From Geobacter sp. (GTDB taxonomy: Bacteria > Desulfobacterota > Desulfuromonadia > Geobacterales > Geobacteraceae): a DNA stretch of 39,512 nt. The stretch lies in the NCBI GenBank assembly GCA_016177775.1, contig JACOUQ010000001.1, forward strand, positions 1-39,512, given 5' to 3'. The notes under the pieces were generated by a model. It was not told the DNA's origin and did not search any database. It was given only the letters and a program-made list of their open reading frames with translations. Both the position numbers and the translations under genes were made by a program. Below are positions 25,215 to 32,299 of this stretch, in pieces. Numbering within the stretch: position 1 is the first letter of the stretch; each line of letters opens with the position of its first letter.

Positions 25215-26441
25215 ATGGAACTCTGGCTCTCCCTCAAAATAGCCCTTCGGGCCCTGCGCGCCAACAAGATGCGGTCAGTGCTGACCATGCTCGGCATCAT
25301 CATCGGCATCGCCGCGGTTATCGCCATGGTGGCCGTCGGGAGCGGCGCGAACTACCTGATCTCCCAGCAGATTGCCTCCATCGGCAGCAACATCATCCTG
25401 GTCATCCCCGGCGCCACCACCAGCGGCGGCTTGCGGATGGGAGCAAGCTCCACCCCGTCACTAACGGTGGATGACCTGAAGGCGATCCGCGAGGAGTGCC
25501 CGTCAGTAGAACTGGTGGCCCCCACCATGCGCGGCACCGCCCAGGTGGTCTACGGCAACCTGAACTGGTCCACCATCATCATGGGGACAACTCCTGAATT
25601 CTTCGAGATCAGGGAATGGCCGGTGGTGGCGGGACGGGGGCTGTCACCGTCGGACGTGGAGGGTGCGACCAAAAACTGCGTGATCGGCCAGACCGTGGCG
25701 GAAAACCTGTTCGGTTCCGACGACCCGGTGGGGAAATCCGTGCGGATCAAGAAGGTCCCGTTCACGGTGGTGGGGCTTCTGGAGAGAAAGGGGCAATCGC
25801 CCCAGGGAACCGACCAGGACGACATCATCTATATCCCGCTCCGCACGGCCCAGCGCAAGATCATCGGCTCCCAGTTCCCCAATACTGTCGGGGCCATGCT
25901 GGTCAAAGCCAGAAGCGCCGAGCTGCTGAACAAGGCCGAGGCGGAGGTGCAGGCGCTCCTCGATCAGCGCCACCGCATCGGCCCCTCCAAGGACCGTGAC
26001 TACACCACCCGCAACCTTTCCGAGATTCTCGCCCTCTCCGAGCAATCGTCCAAGGTCATGTCGCTCCTGCTCGGGGCAGTGGCCTCAATATCCCTCATCG
26101 TCGGCGGGATCGGCATCATGAACATCATGCTGGTCTCGGTCACCGAGAGGACCCGGGAGATCGGCATCCGCATGGCACTGGGGGCCAAGCGGCGGGACAT
26201 CCTGATGCAGTTCCTGACAGAGGCGGTACTGCTCACCCTGTTCGGCGGCATCATCGGCATGCTCCTCGGCTCCGGGGCCGCCCAGGCCATATCCAAGCTC
26301 CTGGACTGGCCCACCCTCATCTCCCTCAAGGCTATCGCCATAGCCTTCATCTTCTCCGGCGGCGTCGGAATATTCTTCGGCTTCTACCCGGCGCGCAAGG
26401 CGGCCGGCCTCAACCCCATCGAAGCACTCCGCTACGAATAG
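25215..26441 (+). CDS. ABC transporter permease of MacB/FtsX type
   Basis: The protein has 408 residues. The first helix (about 15-45) is followed by a large periplasmic MacB_PCD domain (about 46-275). Three helices at the C-terminus (about 280-300, 330-355 and 370-395) form the FtsX domain with 'GGIGIMNIMLVSVTERTREIGIRMALGAKRRDI'. This is the full MacB/YknZ architecture; the core transmits ATP-driven mechanical motion to the adaptor and channel rather than moving substrate through the membrane. A good ribosome site AAGGAA precedes the ATG. It is the third gene of the macA operon. Confidence 0.92.
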   Translation: MELWLSLKIALRALRANKMRSVLTMLGIIIGIAAVIAMVAVGSGANYLISQQIASIGSNIILVIPGATTSGGLRMGASSTPSLTVDDLKAIREECPSVELVAPTMRGTAQVVYGNLNWSTIIMGTTPEFFEIREWPVVAGRGLSPSDVEGATKNCVIGQTVAENLFGSDDPVGKSVRIKKVPFTVVGLLERKGQSPQGTDQDDIIYIPLRTAQRKIIGSQFPNTVGAMLVKARSAELLNKAEAEVQALLDQRHRIGPSKDRDYTTRNLSEILALSEQSSKVMSLLLGAVASISLIVGGIGIMNIMLVSVTERTREIGIRMALGAKRRDILMQFLTEAVLLTLFGGIIGMLLGSGAAQAISKLLDWPTLISLKAIAIAFIFSGGVGIFFGFYPARKAAGLNPIEALRYE

Positions 26442-26508
26442 CCGCAAGCGCTTTTTCCGTTTACCATCCCGATTATCCCCATCAAACACGACGGGCATAT
26501 ATCCCTTA

Positions 26509-26536
26509 TTGGAATTCGTCCGCACGCTGGTACAAT
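26509..26536 (+). promoter_or_regulatory. Promoter of the rhodanese gene
   Basis: TTGGAA (26509-26514), a 16-nt spacer and TACAAT (26531-26536), 50 nt before the ATG. Confidence 0.5.
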
Positions 26537-26586
26537 TTCCATACATATCAACACGGTACTGAACAATTGCTGAAAGGAGGATGGCC

Positions 26587-26904
26587 ATGCCGGATGTCCC
26601 GCGCGTCAAGCCGTCTGAAACCCGTGAAAGGGTTCTTTCCGGGGAAGCTTTGCTGGTCTGCGCCTACGACGACGAAGAGAAGTTCGCCACCATGCACCTG
26701 GAGGGAGCTGTCTCCCTGGCCCATTTCAGGCAAAGGCTGCTGCATGTACCCAAGTCGAAAGAGATTGTCTTCTACTGCTCCTGAACGGCGGAACAGACGT
26801 CTGCCGGTCGGGCAGCTGAATATCTCGAACAGGGGTACGTCAACGCCAAGGCGCTCCTGGGTGGAGTGGCAGCATGGAAGGAAGCAGGGTACCACCTCGT
26901 CTAG
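26587..26904 (+). CDS. Rhodanese-like protein with in-frame UGA: probable selenoprotein
   Basis: The frame from the ATG at 26587 (spaced 6 nt from AAAGGAGG) runs 106 codons to TAG at 26904 if the TGA at 26782-26784 is read as selenocysteine. The product would have 105 residues. Before the UGA the protein has a rhodanese-like first half ending 'EIVFYCS'. After it the same frame continues 'TAEQTSAGRAAEYLEQGYVNAKALLGGVAAWKEAGY', the standard rhodanese C-terminal half with its 'GGVAAW' motif. Cysteine-only relatives of this single-domain type typically read YC-x-C at this site, so Sec66 replaces the second Cys and Cys64 is the usual sulfur carrier. A SECIS-like hairpin follows. Standard annotation would stop at 26784 and give a truncated protein. 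Confidence 0.8.
26782..26815 (+). promoter_or_regulatory. UGA codon and bacterial SECIS-like hairpin
   Basis: The TGA at 26782-26784 is followed after 16 nt by a perfect 5-bp stem CTGCC/GGCAG (26801-26805, 26811-26815) with loop GGTCG. The loop starts 21 nt after the UGA. The E. coli fdhF SECIS has a GGUCU loop 18 nt after its UGA, and a loop GU with a minihelix is what SelB recognises. Confidence 0.65.
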
Positions 26905-26910
26905 CCGGCA

Positions 26911-27099
26911 TCATGGGCGCGCGGAGTGGAGAAGCAGCTCTTCCGCCTTCGGTACGTCCTCCTCGGCCACGTGAATTTCCGGCAAACCGTTGCCGTACTT
27001 GCTATCGCCGCGAAGGAAGTACTCGATCGCACCTTTTTTCAGAATTTCCTCCACCCTTGCCAAATCGTGAGTGTCCTTTGGATCGTAGAAACGTGACAT
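26911..27099 (-). CDS. DUF2007-type small protein
   Basis: The protein has 62 residues. The pattern 'DLARVEEILKKGAIEYFLRG' then 'GLPEIHVAEEDVPKAEELL' is the two-part alpha/beta layout of DUF2007, ACT-like small proteins suggested to sense ligands. The N-terminus 'MSRFYDPKDTHD' is typical. The ribosome site GGAGGAAAGG is strong. It converges on the selenorhodanese gene, with only 6 nt between their stops. The function is unknown. Confidence 0.75.
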   Translation of the reverse strand: MSRFYDPKDTHDLARVEEILKKGAIEYFLRGDSKYGNGLPEIHVAEEDVPKAEELLLHSARP

Positions 27100-27123
27100 G
27101 GTCCTTTCCTCCCTTTGCGTATC

Positions 27124-27309
27124 TAAGGGACTCAGAAAACACTAAAATACCATCTCGCATCCTGCCTTCGGGCCATATTTCGTCGCTTCTCAATCGCAAA
27201 ATCCTCAGCGTAGCCCTGCTACGCCTGCGGTTTTGCTCAATCGGCGCAACAAAATCTGGCTCCGAATTCAGGCGCGATCTTGGTACATTAGTATTTTCCG
27301 AGTCCCTAA
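27124..27309. repeat. ~185-bp imperfect palindromic element (MITE-like)
   Basis: The ends are inverted repeats: AGGGACTCAGAAAACACTAA at 27126-27145 and its near reverse complement at 27281-27307 (23 of 27 positions match over the full 27-bp arms). The interior also folds back on itself. GCAAAATCCTCAGCGTAG faces CTACGCCTGCGGTTTTGC around a CCCTG turn, and a middle segment pairs with a GAAATATGG-like partner. The whole spans most of the gap between the DUF2007 start and the RNR start, and contains no gene. Non-autonomous mobile-element relics have this form; no clear target duplication is visible. Confidence 0.65.
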
Positions 27310-27380
27310 CCTGTTACAATTTTAGCAGAGGAATCGACCAATGGAAGATGTAGCCGTAAACCAATTTCCGGGAGGTCTCG

Positions 27381-29081
27381 GTGTCAGAGCTGAGTGAAAA
27401 CGCTCTCAAGGTCCTGCAGGCCCGCTACCTGATCAAGAACGAGGCCGGGAACGTGGTGGAAACCCCTGAGGAGATGTTCCGCCGGATTGCCCGCAGCGTG
27501 GCGGCTGTGGAGGATGAATCCGGCGGGGTCCGAAATCTCTGGGAAGAGCGCTTCCACGAGCTGCTGACCGGTCTACGGTTTCTCCCCAACTCCCCCACCC
27601 TCATGAATGCCGGCAAGCCGTCGGGGCAGCTCGCCGCCTGCTTCGTCCTCCCCGTTGAAGACTCCATGCAGGGCATCTTCGAATCATTGAAAAACGCCGC
27701 CCTCATTCTGCAGAGCGGCGGCGGCACCGGCTTTTCCTTCTCGCGCCTCCGGCCGCGTGCCGACATCGTCCGCTCCACCGGCGGAATCGCCAGCGGCCCG
27801 GTCTCCTTCATGAAGATATACAACACCGCCACCGATGTCATCAAGCAGGGAGGCGCCCGGCGCGGGGCCAACATGGGGATCCTGCGGGTGGACCACCCCG
27901 ATATCCTTGAATTCATCCGGGTGAAGCGCAATGCCGCGGAGCTGGCCAATTTCAACATCTCGGTGGCAATCACCGATTCCTTCATGGAGGCGCTCCGCAC
28001 CGACGGCTCCTTTCCGCTGGTGAACCCGCGCACCGGCCAGATCACCTGGAGCCTGCGCGCCAGGGAAGTATTCGACGAGCTGGTCGACTGCGCCTGGAAA
28101 ACCGGCGATCCAGGGGTGATCTTCATCGACCGGATCAATCGGGCCAATCCGACGCCGCTGGTGGGAAACTTCGAGAGCACCAACCCCTGCGGCGAGCAGC
28201 CGCTGCTTCCGTTCGAGGCGTGCGTTCTCGGCTCACTGAACCTGAGCCGCCATGTCCGGGAGAAAAAGATCGACTACGACTCCCTCGGCCGCGACATCAA
28301 AACAGCGGTCCGCTTCCTGGACGACACCATCGATGCCAACATTTATCCGCTCCCTGCCATCGAGGCAATGCACAAGGGGAACCGCAAGATCGGCCTCGGG
28401 GTCATGGGGTGGGCCGACCTCCTGATACTCTTGGGAATCCCCTACAACGACAAGCGGGCTTTCGCCCTGGCCCGGGAGGTGATGCGCTTCGTCCGCGACC
28501 GGGCCAGGGACGCGTCGGTGGAGCTGGCCCAGGAACGGGGGGTGTTCCCCAACTTCGCCGGTTCGATCTACGATGCCCCCGACATGCCCAAGGTGCGCAA
28601 CGCCACTTGCACCACCATCGCCCCCACCGGCACCCTGGCCACCATCGCCGACTGCTCCAGCGGCATCGAGCCGCTCTTCGCCCTGGCCTACAAGCGCCTG
28701 GTCCTGGATACGGAGCTGACAGAGATCAACCGGCATTTTGTCGAATTCGCCAGAAAAGAAGGTTTTTACTCGAAGGAACTGATGCGGGAGGTGATGAAGC
28801 GGGGGAGCCTGCGGGCAATCAAGGGGGTCCCTTCCTCGGCGAAGCGGCTCTTCCGCACGGCCCTGGACATCCCCCCGGAAGACCATATCGAGATGCAGGC
28901 CGCGTTCCAGGAATACACCGACAACGCAGTCTCCAAGACCATCAATCTGCCGCACCGCGCCACCAGGGAGGATGTGGCGAAAGCGTATCTTCTGGCATGG
29001 GACAAGGGGTGCAAAGGGGTCACCGTGTTCCGCTACGGCGCCAGGGGGGGGACCTTGGTTAAGTTCAGCGATGTGGATTGA
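27381..29081 (+). CDS. nrdJ: Adenosylcobalamin-dependent (class II) ribonucleotide reductase
   Basis: The protein has 566 residues, starting at a GTG behind GGGAGG. Residues include 'LRFLPNSPTLMNAG' (66-78), a redox Cys87 (AACFVLPVEDSM), glycine-rich 'GGGTGFSFSRLRP', the radical site N268-C270-E272 (STNPCGEQP) and a second redox Cys281. Later come 'NATCTTIAPTGTLATIADCSSGIEP' and a C-terminal 'TDNAVSKTINLPHRATREDVAKAYLLAWDKGCKGVTVFRYG'. It makes deoxyribonucleotides using cob(II)alamin chemistry, independent of oxygen. The C-terminus stops soon after 'YGARGG' and lacks the Cys-rich tail that many NrdJ enzymes use for re-reduction. No AdoCbl riboswitch is evident upstream. Confidence 0.92.
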   Translation: MSELSENALKVLQARYLIKNEAGNVVETPEEMFRRIARSVAAVEDESGGVRNLWEERFHELLTGLRFLPNSPTLMNAGKPSGQLAACFVLPVEDSMQGIFESLKNAALILQSGGGTGFSFSRLRPRADIVRSTGGIASGPVSFMKIYNTATDVIKQGGARRGANMGILRVDHPDILEFIRVKRNAAELANFNISVAITDSFMEALRTDGSFPLVNPRTGQITWSLRAREVFDELVDCAWKTGDPGVIFIDRINRANPTPLVGNFESTNPCGEQPLLPFEACVLGSLNLSRHVREKKIDYDSLGRDIKTAVRFLDDTIDANIYPLPAIEAMHKGNRKIGLGVMGWADLLILLGIPYNDKRAFALAREVMRFVRDRARDASVELAQERGVFPNFAGSIYDAPDMPKVRNATCTTIAPTGTLATIADCSSGIEPLFALAYKRLVLDTELTEINRHFVEFARKEGFYSKELMREVMKRGSLRAIKGVPSSAKRLFRTALDIPPEDHIEMQAAFQEYTDNAVSKTINLPHRATREDVAKAYLLAWDKGCKGVTVFRYGARGGTLVKFSDVD

Positions 29082-29177
29082 GGAGCGAAAGGGTACAGCA
29101 AGGCAGGTTTTTACTTCTTTCCCGATCAGCACAAATATGATATAAATTTTCATGCACATTTTTCATGGAGATTTCCC

Positions 29178-29387
29178 ATGGCACGCTCAACCATAACCCT
29201 CCCTCAGGACCTCCTGACTGAACTGATGTCGCTGGTTCAGGCACGGAGCAAGACCGAGGCGGTCATCACCGCCATCAAGGACGAGATCCGCCTGCGCAAG
29301 CTGGAGCGGATCAAGGCAATGGCCGGCAAACTGGAATTCACCGTCGACGCCGATGAACTCAGGCACGGGGACCGGCGTCTTGGTTAA
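29178..29387 (+). CDS. vapB: VapB-type antitoxin
   Basis: The protein has 69 residues. The N-terminus 'MARSTITLPQDLLTELMSLVQARSKTEAVITAIKDEIR' is the beta-strand-helix-helix DNA-binding domain of DUF2191-type VapB antitoxins. A charged helix that would lie in the toxin's active site ends '...DADELRHGDRRLG'. The ribosome site GGAG lies before the ATG, and an AT-rich -10-like TATAAA is about 45 nt upstream. It overlaps or immediately precedes the VapC gene, as is usual for the pair. Confidence 0.85.
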   Translation: MARSTITLPQDLLTELMSLVQARSKTEAVITAIKDEIRLRKLERIKAMAGKLEFTVDADELRHGDRRLG

Positions 29388-29772
29388 GGTCCTCGTCGAC
29401 ACCTCGGTCTGGATCGAGTTTTTTCGCAAACGTGACCCGGTCCACAGCTCCCTCCTCGAACTCCTCGACGCCGACCGGGTCTGTTGCACCGGCCTGATCC
29501 TCGGAGAACTCATCCAGGGGGCCAAGTCGGAGCGGGAGCTGGCGGTCATCAAGGACTTCACCCACGTCTTTCAGTTCCTACCGGAAACTCCCCTCCTCTG
29601 GGAAAAGGCGGGGCGGTTGTCGTACACCCTGCGCAGAAAAGGTATCACGGTCGGCCTTGCCGACTGTTTCATCGCAGTCTCCGCCATTGAGTCCGGCACA
29701 CAGCTCTTAACCCTCGACAGCCATTTCGAAGCAATCCGGAGCACGTCAAAACTCTTCCTCTACACCATGTAA
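29353..29772 (+). CDS. vapC: VapC-type PIN-domain ribonuclease toxin
   Basis: The protein has up to 139 residues. The PIN domain opens 'VKVLVDTSVWIEFFRK' with the first acidic metal ligand Asp. 'LILGELIQGAK' supplies a glutamate, and 'GLADCFIAVSA' and 'LLTLDSHFE' provide the remaining acidic residues. It is a Mg2+-dependent RNase, typically cutting tRNA, held inactive by VapB. The frame opens at an ATG (29353) inside the antitoxin gene. A TTG at 29380, overlapping the antitoxin stop and with GGGGA upstream, is the likelier start. Its last 27 nt overlap the convergent NRDE gene. Confidence 0.85.
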   Translation: MNSGTGTGVLVKVLVDTSVWIEFFRKRDPVHSSLLELLDADRVCCTGLILGELIQGAKSERELAVIKDFTHVFQFLPETPLLWEKAGRLSYTLRRKGITVGLADCFIAVSAIESGTQLLTLDSHFEAIRSTSKLFLYTM

Positions 29773-30531
29773 TCTGAACTTTAACCCAACCTCCCCCAAC
29801 GCATCCCGGCTCCCGTTGAAGGTCCGCTCGCGGAAAAGCACCTCCCCTTCCCGGTCGACGAGAATGACCGTGGAGGAGCGGGTGCCGTAGTCGGGGGAGA
29901 CGATGAAGATGGGGGAGAGGATGCGCTCCCGCTCCAGCCCGACACCGGTGTCGGGGAGAATTCCCTCGGGAGCCGGCCCGCGGTCGGAGAGCATATCGAG
30001 CAGTGCTTCGGGCGAAGGCCCGGCCGGGTCTTGCAGAAGCTCGGTCAGGCGCTCCTTTCCTTTCATCACCTTGGGCCAGGGTGTGTCGAGCAGGTGGTTG
30101 GAAAGTCCGTGAATGCCGGCAGGGACCTCGGCCGGCAGATCGCCGCAGTTAGAGAAATAGAGGAGTTCTTCGAAAGTGCCGAAAAGGAGGTTGTAACCGC
30201 CATAGGCGTTCCCGGTCCGGCGCAGTTCCGCCAGATACTCCTCCGCAGACATCGTCACTTGCAGGAAATCACTGACCAATCTCCCCCTGGACGGCGCGCC
30301 ATGCCGGATTCGCTTCGGATCGCGGTAATTGGTGATTGCCGCAATCCTGCCGCCGCGGGTAATGCCGAGCCAGCTGCCGCACCCTGTCAGGTCTCGCCCG
30401 GCCAGAATGTCGGGGGCGTCCTCCCAGAAGGCGGCCGCAGCGGTCGGTCGACTGAAGTATTCGTCGCGGTTGGCTGCGATTATGAGGGGATAGCGGGGAT
30501 GGGCATGGAGGGCGAAGATTATGAGGCACAT
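29746..30531 (-). CDS. NRDE (TANGO2) family protein
   Basis: The protein has 261 residues. The N-terminal nucleophile-like start 'MCLIIFALHAHPRYPLIIAANRDEYFSRPT' carries Cys2 and the defining N-R-D-E motif at residues 21-24. The strand 'GCGSWLGITRGGRIAAITNYRD' and the C-terminal 'TRSSTVILVDREGEVLFRERTF' are characteristic. Human TANGO2 is linked to lipid or heme handling; the bacterial role is not settled. It starts 3 nt after the stop of the cardiolipin-synthase-like gene, so the two form an operon. Confidence 0.9.
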   Translation of the reverse strand: MCLIIFALHAHPRYPLIIAANRDEYFSRPTAAAAFWEDAPDILAGRDLTGCGSWLGITRGGRIAAITNYRDPKRIRHGAPSRGRLVSDFLQVTMSAEEYLAELRRTGNAYGGYNLLFGTFEELLYFSNCGDLPAEVPAGIHGLSNHLLDTPWPKVMKGKERLTELLQDPAGPSPEALLDMLSDRGPAPEGILPDTGVGLERERILSPIFIVSPDYGTRSSTVILVDREGEVLFRERTFNGSRDALGEVGLKFRLHGVEEEF

Positions 30532-30533
30532 GG

Positions 30534-31721
30534 TCAGAGAAACCGGCTGAATGGAGTAAGAAGTTTCTCCAGGAACCGCTCCAATAACCCCCTGCGGGCG
30601 ATGTCATCCATGGTCACGCGGCGCGAGCGGGCCAGATCCGCGGTAAACATCGCCCCCACCTGGCGGCCGAATTCGGCGCTGTCGACGATGACGTTCACCT
30701 CGTAGTTGCGGTGGAAGCTGCGACTGTCCAGGTTGGCGGAGCCGATGACCGCCCAGTCGTCGTCTATGAGCATCACCTTGGCGTGCAGTATTGTCCCTTC
30801 CCGCTCGTACAGCTCGACCCCCCCCTTGAGAAGCGGCGCATACAGCCCCCTGCTCACCAGCCGCACCAAGGGGACATCGCTGATGGCGGGGAGCACGAGC
30901 TGCACCCTGACGCCTTGGGCCGCGGCCCGCAACAGCGAACGGATCACACGTGGACCTGGGATGAAGTAGGGGTTGAGAATCCGGACGCTGTCGGTGGCAC
31001 CGGCTATGGCGAGGCGGAAGGCGCTCCGGATGAAGGAGCGGGTATGGTGCGGCCTGCCGTTAACTATGAGGACCCGGTCTTCGCCTGCATCGACGAGCTG
31101 CGGAGAATATCTTGCCGGGTCAAGCGGAGGCCCCTCCTCTCCTTCCCAGCTCTCCCGGAACAGCCGCAACAACTCCGCCACCGCCAGACCTTCGATGCGC
31201 ATCCCCATATCGCGCCATTTGTAGCGGCAGTCGCCGAACCCGGCATATACGTCGGCGATGTTCAGCCCGCCGGTGAAGGCAACGGTGCCGTCGATCACGG
31301 CAATCTTGCGGTGGTCGCGCTTGTCGAGCCAGTGCAGGCCGCGCTTGAAGGTGGGGGGGTTGAATGCCAGACAGCGCACCCCGCTTTTCGCCATGTGCCT
31401 GAAAAACAGGGACGGAGTTTCGATGCTGCCGAAATAGTCATAGAGAAGAGACACCTCGACCCCGCGGGATGCCGCTTCGCAGAGGGCCTCGGCAAATTCC
31501 CTGCCGATGGCGTCGTTGCAGATGGTGTAAAATTCGAGGCAGATGGAGGAAGAGGCGTTGCGGCAGGCATCAAGAAGGGCGAAGAGGAACTCCCCGCCGG
31601 TGGGGTAAAGCTTTACCTGGTTGCCGGCAAAATAGACTGCCTCGCTGTTCCGGCGGAAGAGTCCGACAAAGCGCGGGGCGCGGAAACGCCTCTGTTTTTT
31701 CCTGCGGGGCAAGAGTGCCAT
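30534..31721 (-). CDS. cls: Cardiolipin synthase-like phospholipase D family protein
   Basis: The protein has 395 residues. Two HKD motifs are intact: 'DHRKIAVID' (H137, K139, D144) and 'LHAKVMLID' (H313, K315, D320), each followed by the expected GG or GSAN sequence. Unlike E. coli ClsA it has no N-terminal membrane helices, so it resembles ClsB/ClsC forms. It joins two phosphatidyl lipids to cardiolipin, the product of the pathway that the pgsA-like gene (14.1 kb) feeds. A 14-bp inverted repeat with a -10 TATAAT in its spacer sits directly upstream (31728-31776). Confidence 0.9.
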   Translation of the reverse strand: MALLPRRKKQRRFRAPRFVGLFRRNSEAVYFAGNQVKLYPTGGEFLFALLDACRNASSSICLEFYTICNDAIGREFAEALCEAASRGVEVSLLYDYFGSIETPSLFFRHMAKSGVRCLAFNPPTFKRGLHWLDKRDHRKIAVIDGTVAFTGGLNIADVYAGFGDCRYKWRDMGMRIEGLAVAELLRLFRESWEGEEGPPLDPARYSPQLVDAGEDRVLIVNGRPHHTRSFIRSAFRLAIAGATDSVRILNPYFIPGPRVIRSLLRAAAQGVRVQLVLPAISDVPLVRLVSRGLYAPLLKGGVELYEREGTILHAKVMLIDDDWAVIGSANLDSRSFHRNYEVNVIVDSAEFGRQVGAMFTADLARSRRVTMDDIARRGLLERFLEKLLTPFSRFL

Positions 31722-31727
31722 GAATTG

Positions 31728-31776
31728 GGCCCGTTCTGCTGAATATGAATGTTTACATTATACAGCAGAACGGGCC
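31728..31776 (-). promoter_or_regulatory. 14-bp perfect inverted repeat with embedded -10 box
   Basis: GGCCCGTTCTGCTG (31728-31741) and CAGCAGAACGGGCC (31763-31776) are exact inverted arms with a 21-nt spacer. On the minus strand the spacer begins TATAAT, a consensus -10, and the start codon of the cardiolipin synthase gene is 7 nt past the left arm. It may be a strong leader hairpin, an operator, or a terminator for the gene upstream. Confidence 0.6.
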
Positions 31777-31795
31777 GCAGGCGGGTAAAAAACTG

Positions 31796-31990
31796 TCACA
31801 CCTCGTAGGCCACGACACGCACCATGCCGATGGTTTCGCCCTTGTCATCGGTGGTCGGCATGTCTGAGACTGAAACTACCTTCTTAACCCCATTGACGAA
31901 ACGGTTCACCACCTCATCCAGTTCGTGAAGCTCCTGCATCGCCTTCATCGGACGAATCTCCATTCCGAAACTCTTGACCTTGTAAGCCAT
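31796..31990 (-). CDS. Small conserved hypothetical protein
   Basis: The protein has 64 residues. It opens 'MAYKVKSFGMEIRPMKAMQELHELDEVVNRFV' and ends 'DDKGETIGMVRVVAYEV', a short alpha-beta protein. It is not dodecin (wrong pattern). The strong ribosome site AGGAGG precedes the ATG by 7 nt. It lies between nfu and cls in the same direction. The function is unknown. Confidence 0.6.
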   Translation of the reverse strand: MAYKVKSFGMEIRPMKAMQELHELDEVVNRFVNGVKKVVSVSDMPTTDDKGETIGMVRVVAYEV

Positions 31991-32016
31991 GGGGCACCTC
32001 CTGGTTGAAGGATAAA

Positions 32017-32238
32017 TTACACCGACTGCACTTCCTTGACCCCAGGAACTTTCTCCTTAAGGGTCTTTTCGATCCCCATCTTCAGGGTCATGGTGGACAT
32101 GGGGCAGTGCCCGCAGGCCCCCACGAGCTTGACCTTGACTATTCCGTCAGGGGTCACGTCCACCAGCTCGACATCGCCGCCGTCGTTCTGCAACGCCGGC
32201 CGAATCAGCTCCAGTACAGCTTTAACCTGCTCGATCAT
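32017..32238 (-). CDS. nfu: NifU-like (Nfu) iron-sulfur carrier
   Basis: The protein has 73 residues from the ATG at 32238, chosen because it is spaced about 7 nt from AGAGGAG; an ATG six bases upstream sits too close. The whole protein is the NifU C-terminal domain: '[21 protein letters not shown]', then '[35 protein letters not shown]' with Cys42-x2-Cys45. It carries a 4Fe-4S cluster on a dimer to apo-enzymes. A lyase of the aspartase family is encoded just upstream. Confidence 0.92.
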   Translation of the reverse strand: MIEQVKAVLELIRPALQNDGGDVELVDVTPDGIVKVKLVGACGHCPMSTMTLKMGIEKTLKEKVPGVKEVQSV

Positions 32239-32299
32239 GATCATTCTCCTCTTGTTATTATGGGGACATTCGTCATTAACGCCCCTCACTCCTCACCAT

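Noticed and set aside
31796..31990. Dodecin
   Set aside because: The length fits but the sequence lacks the dodecin strand pattern and flavin-stacking Trp.
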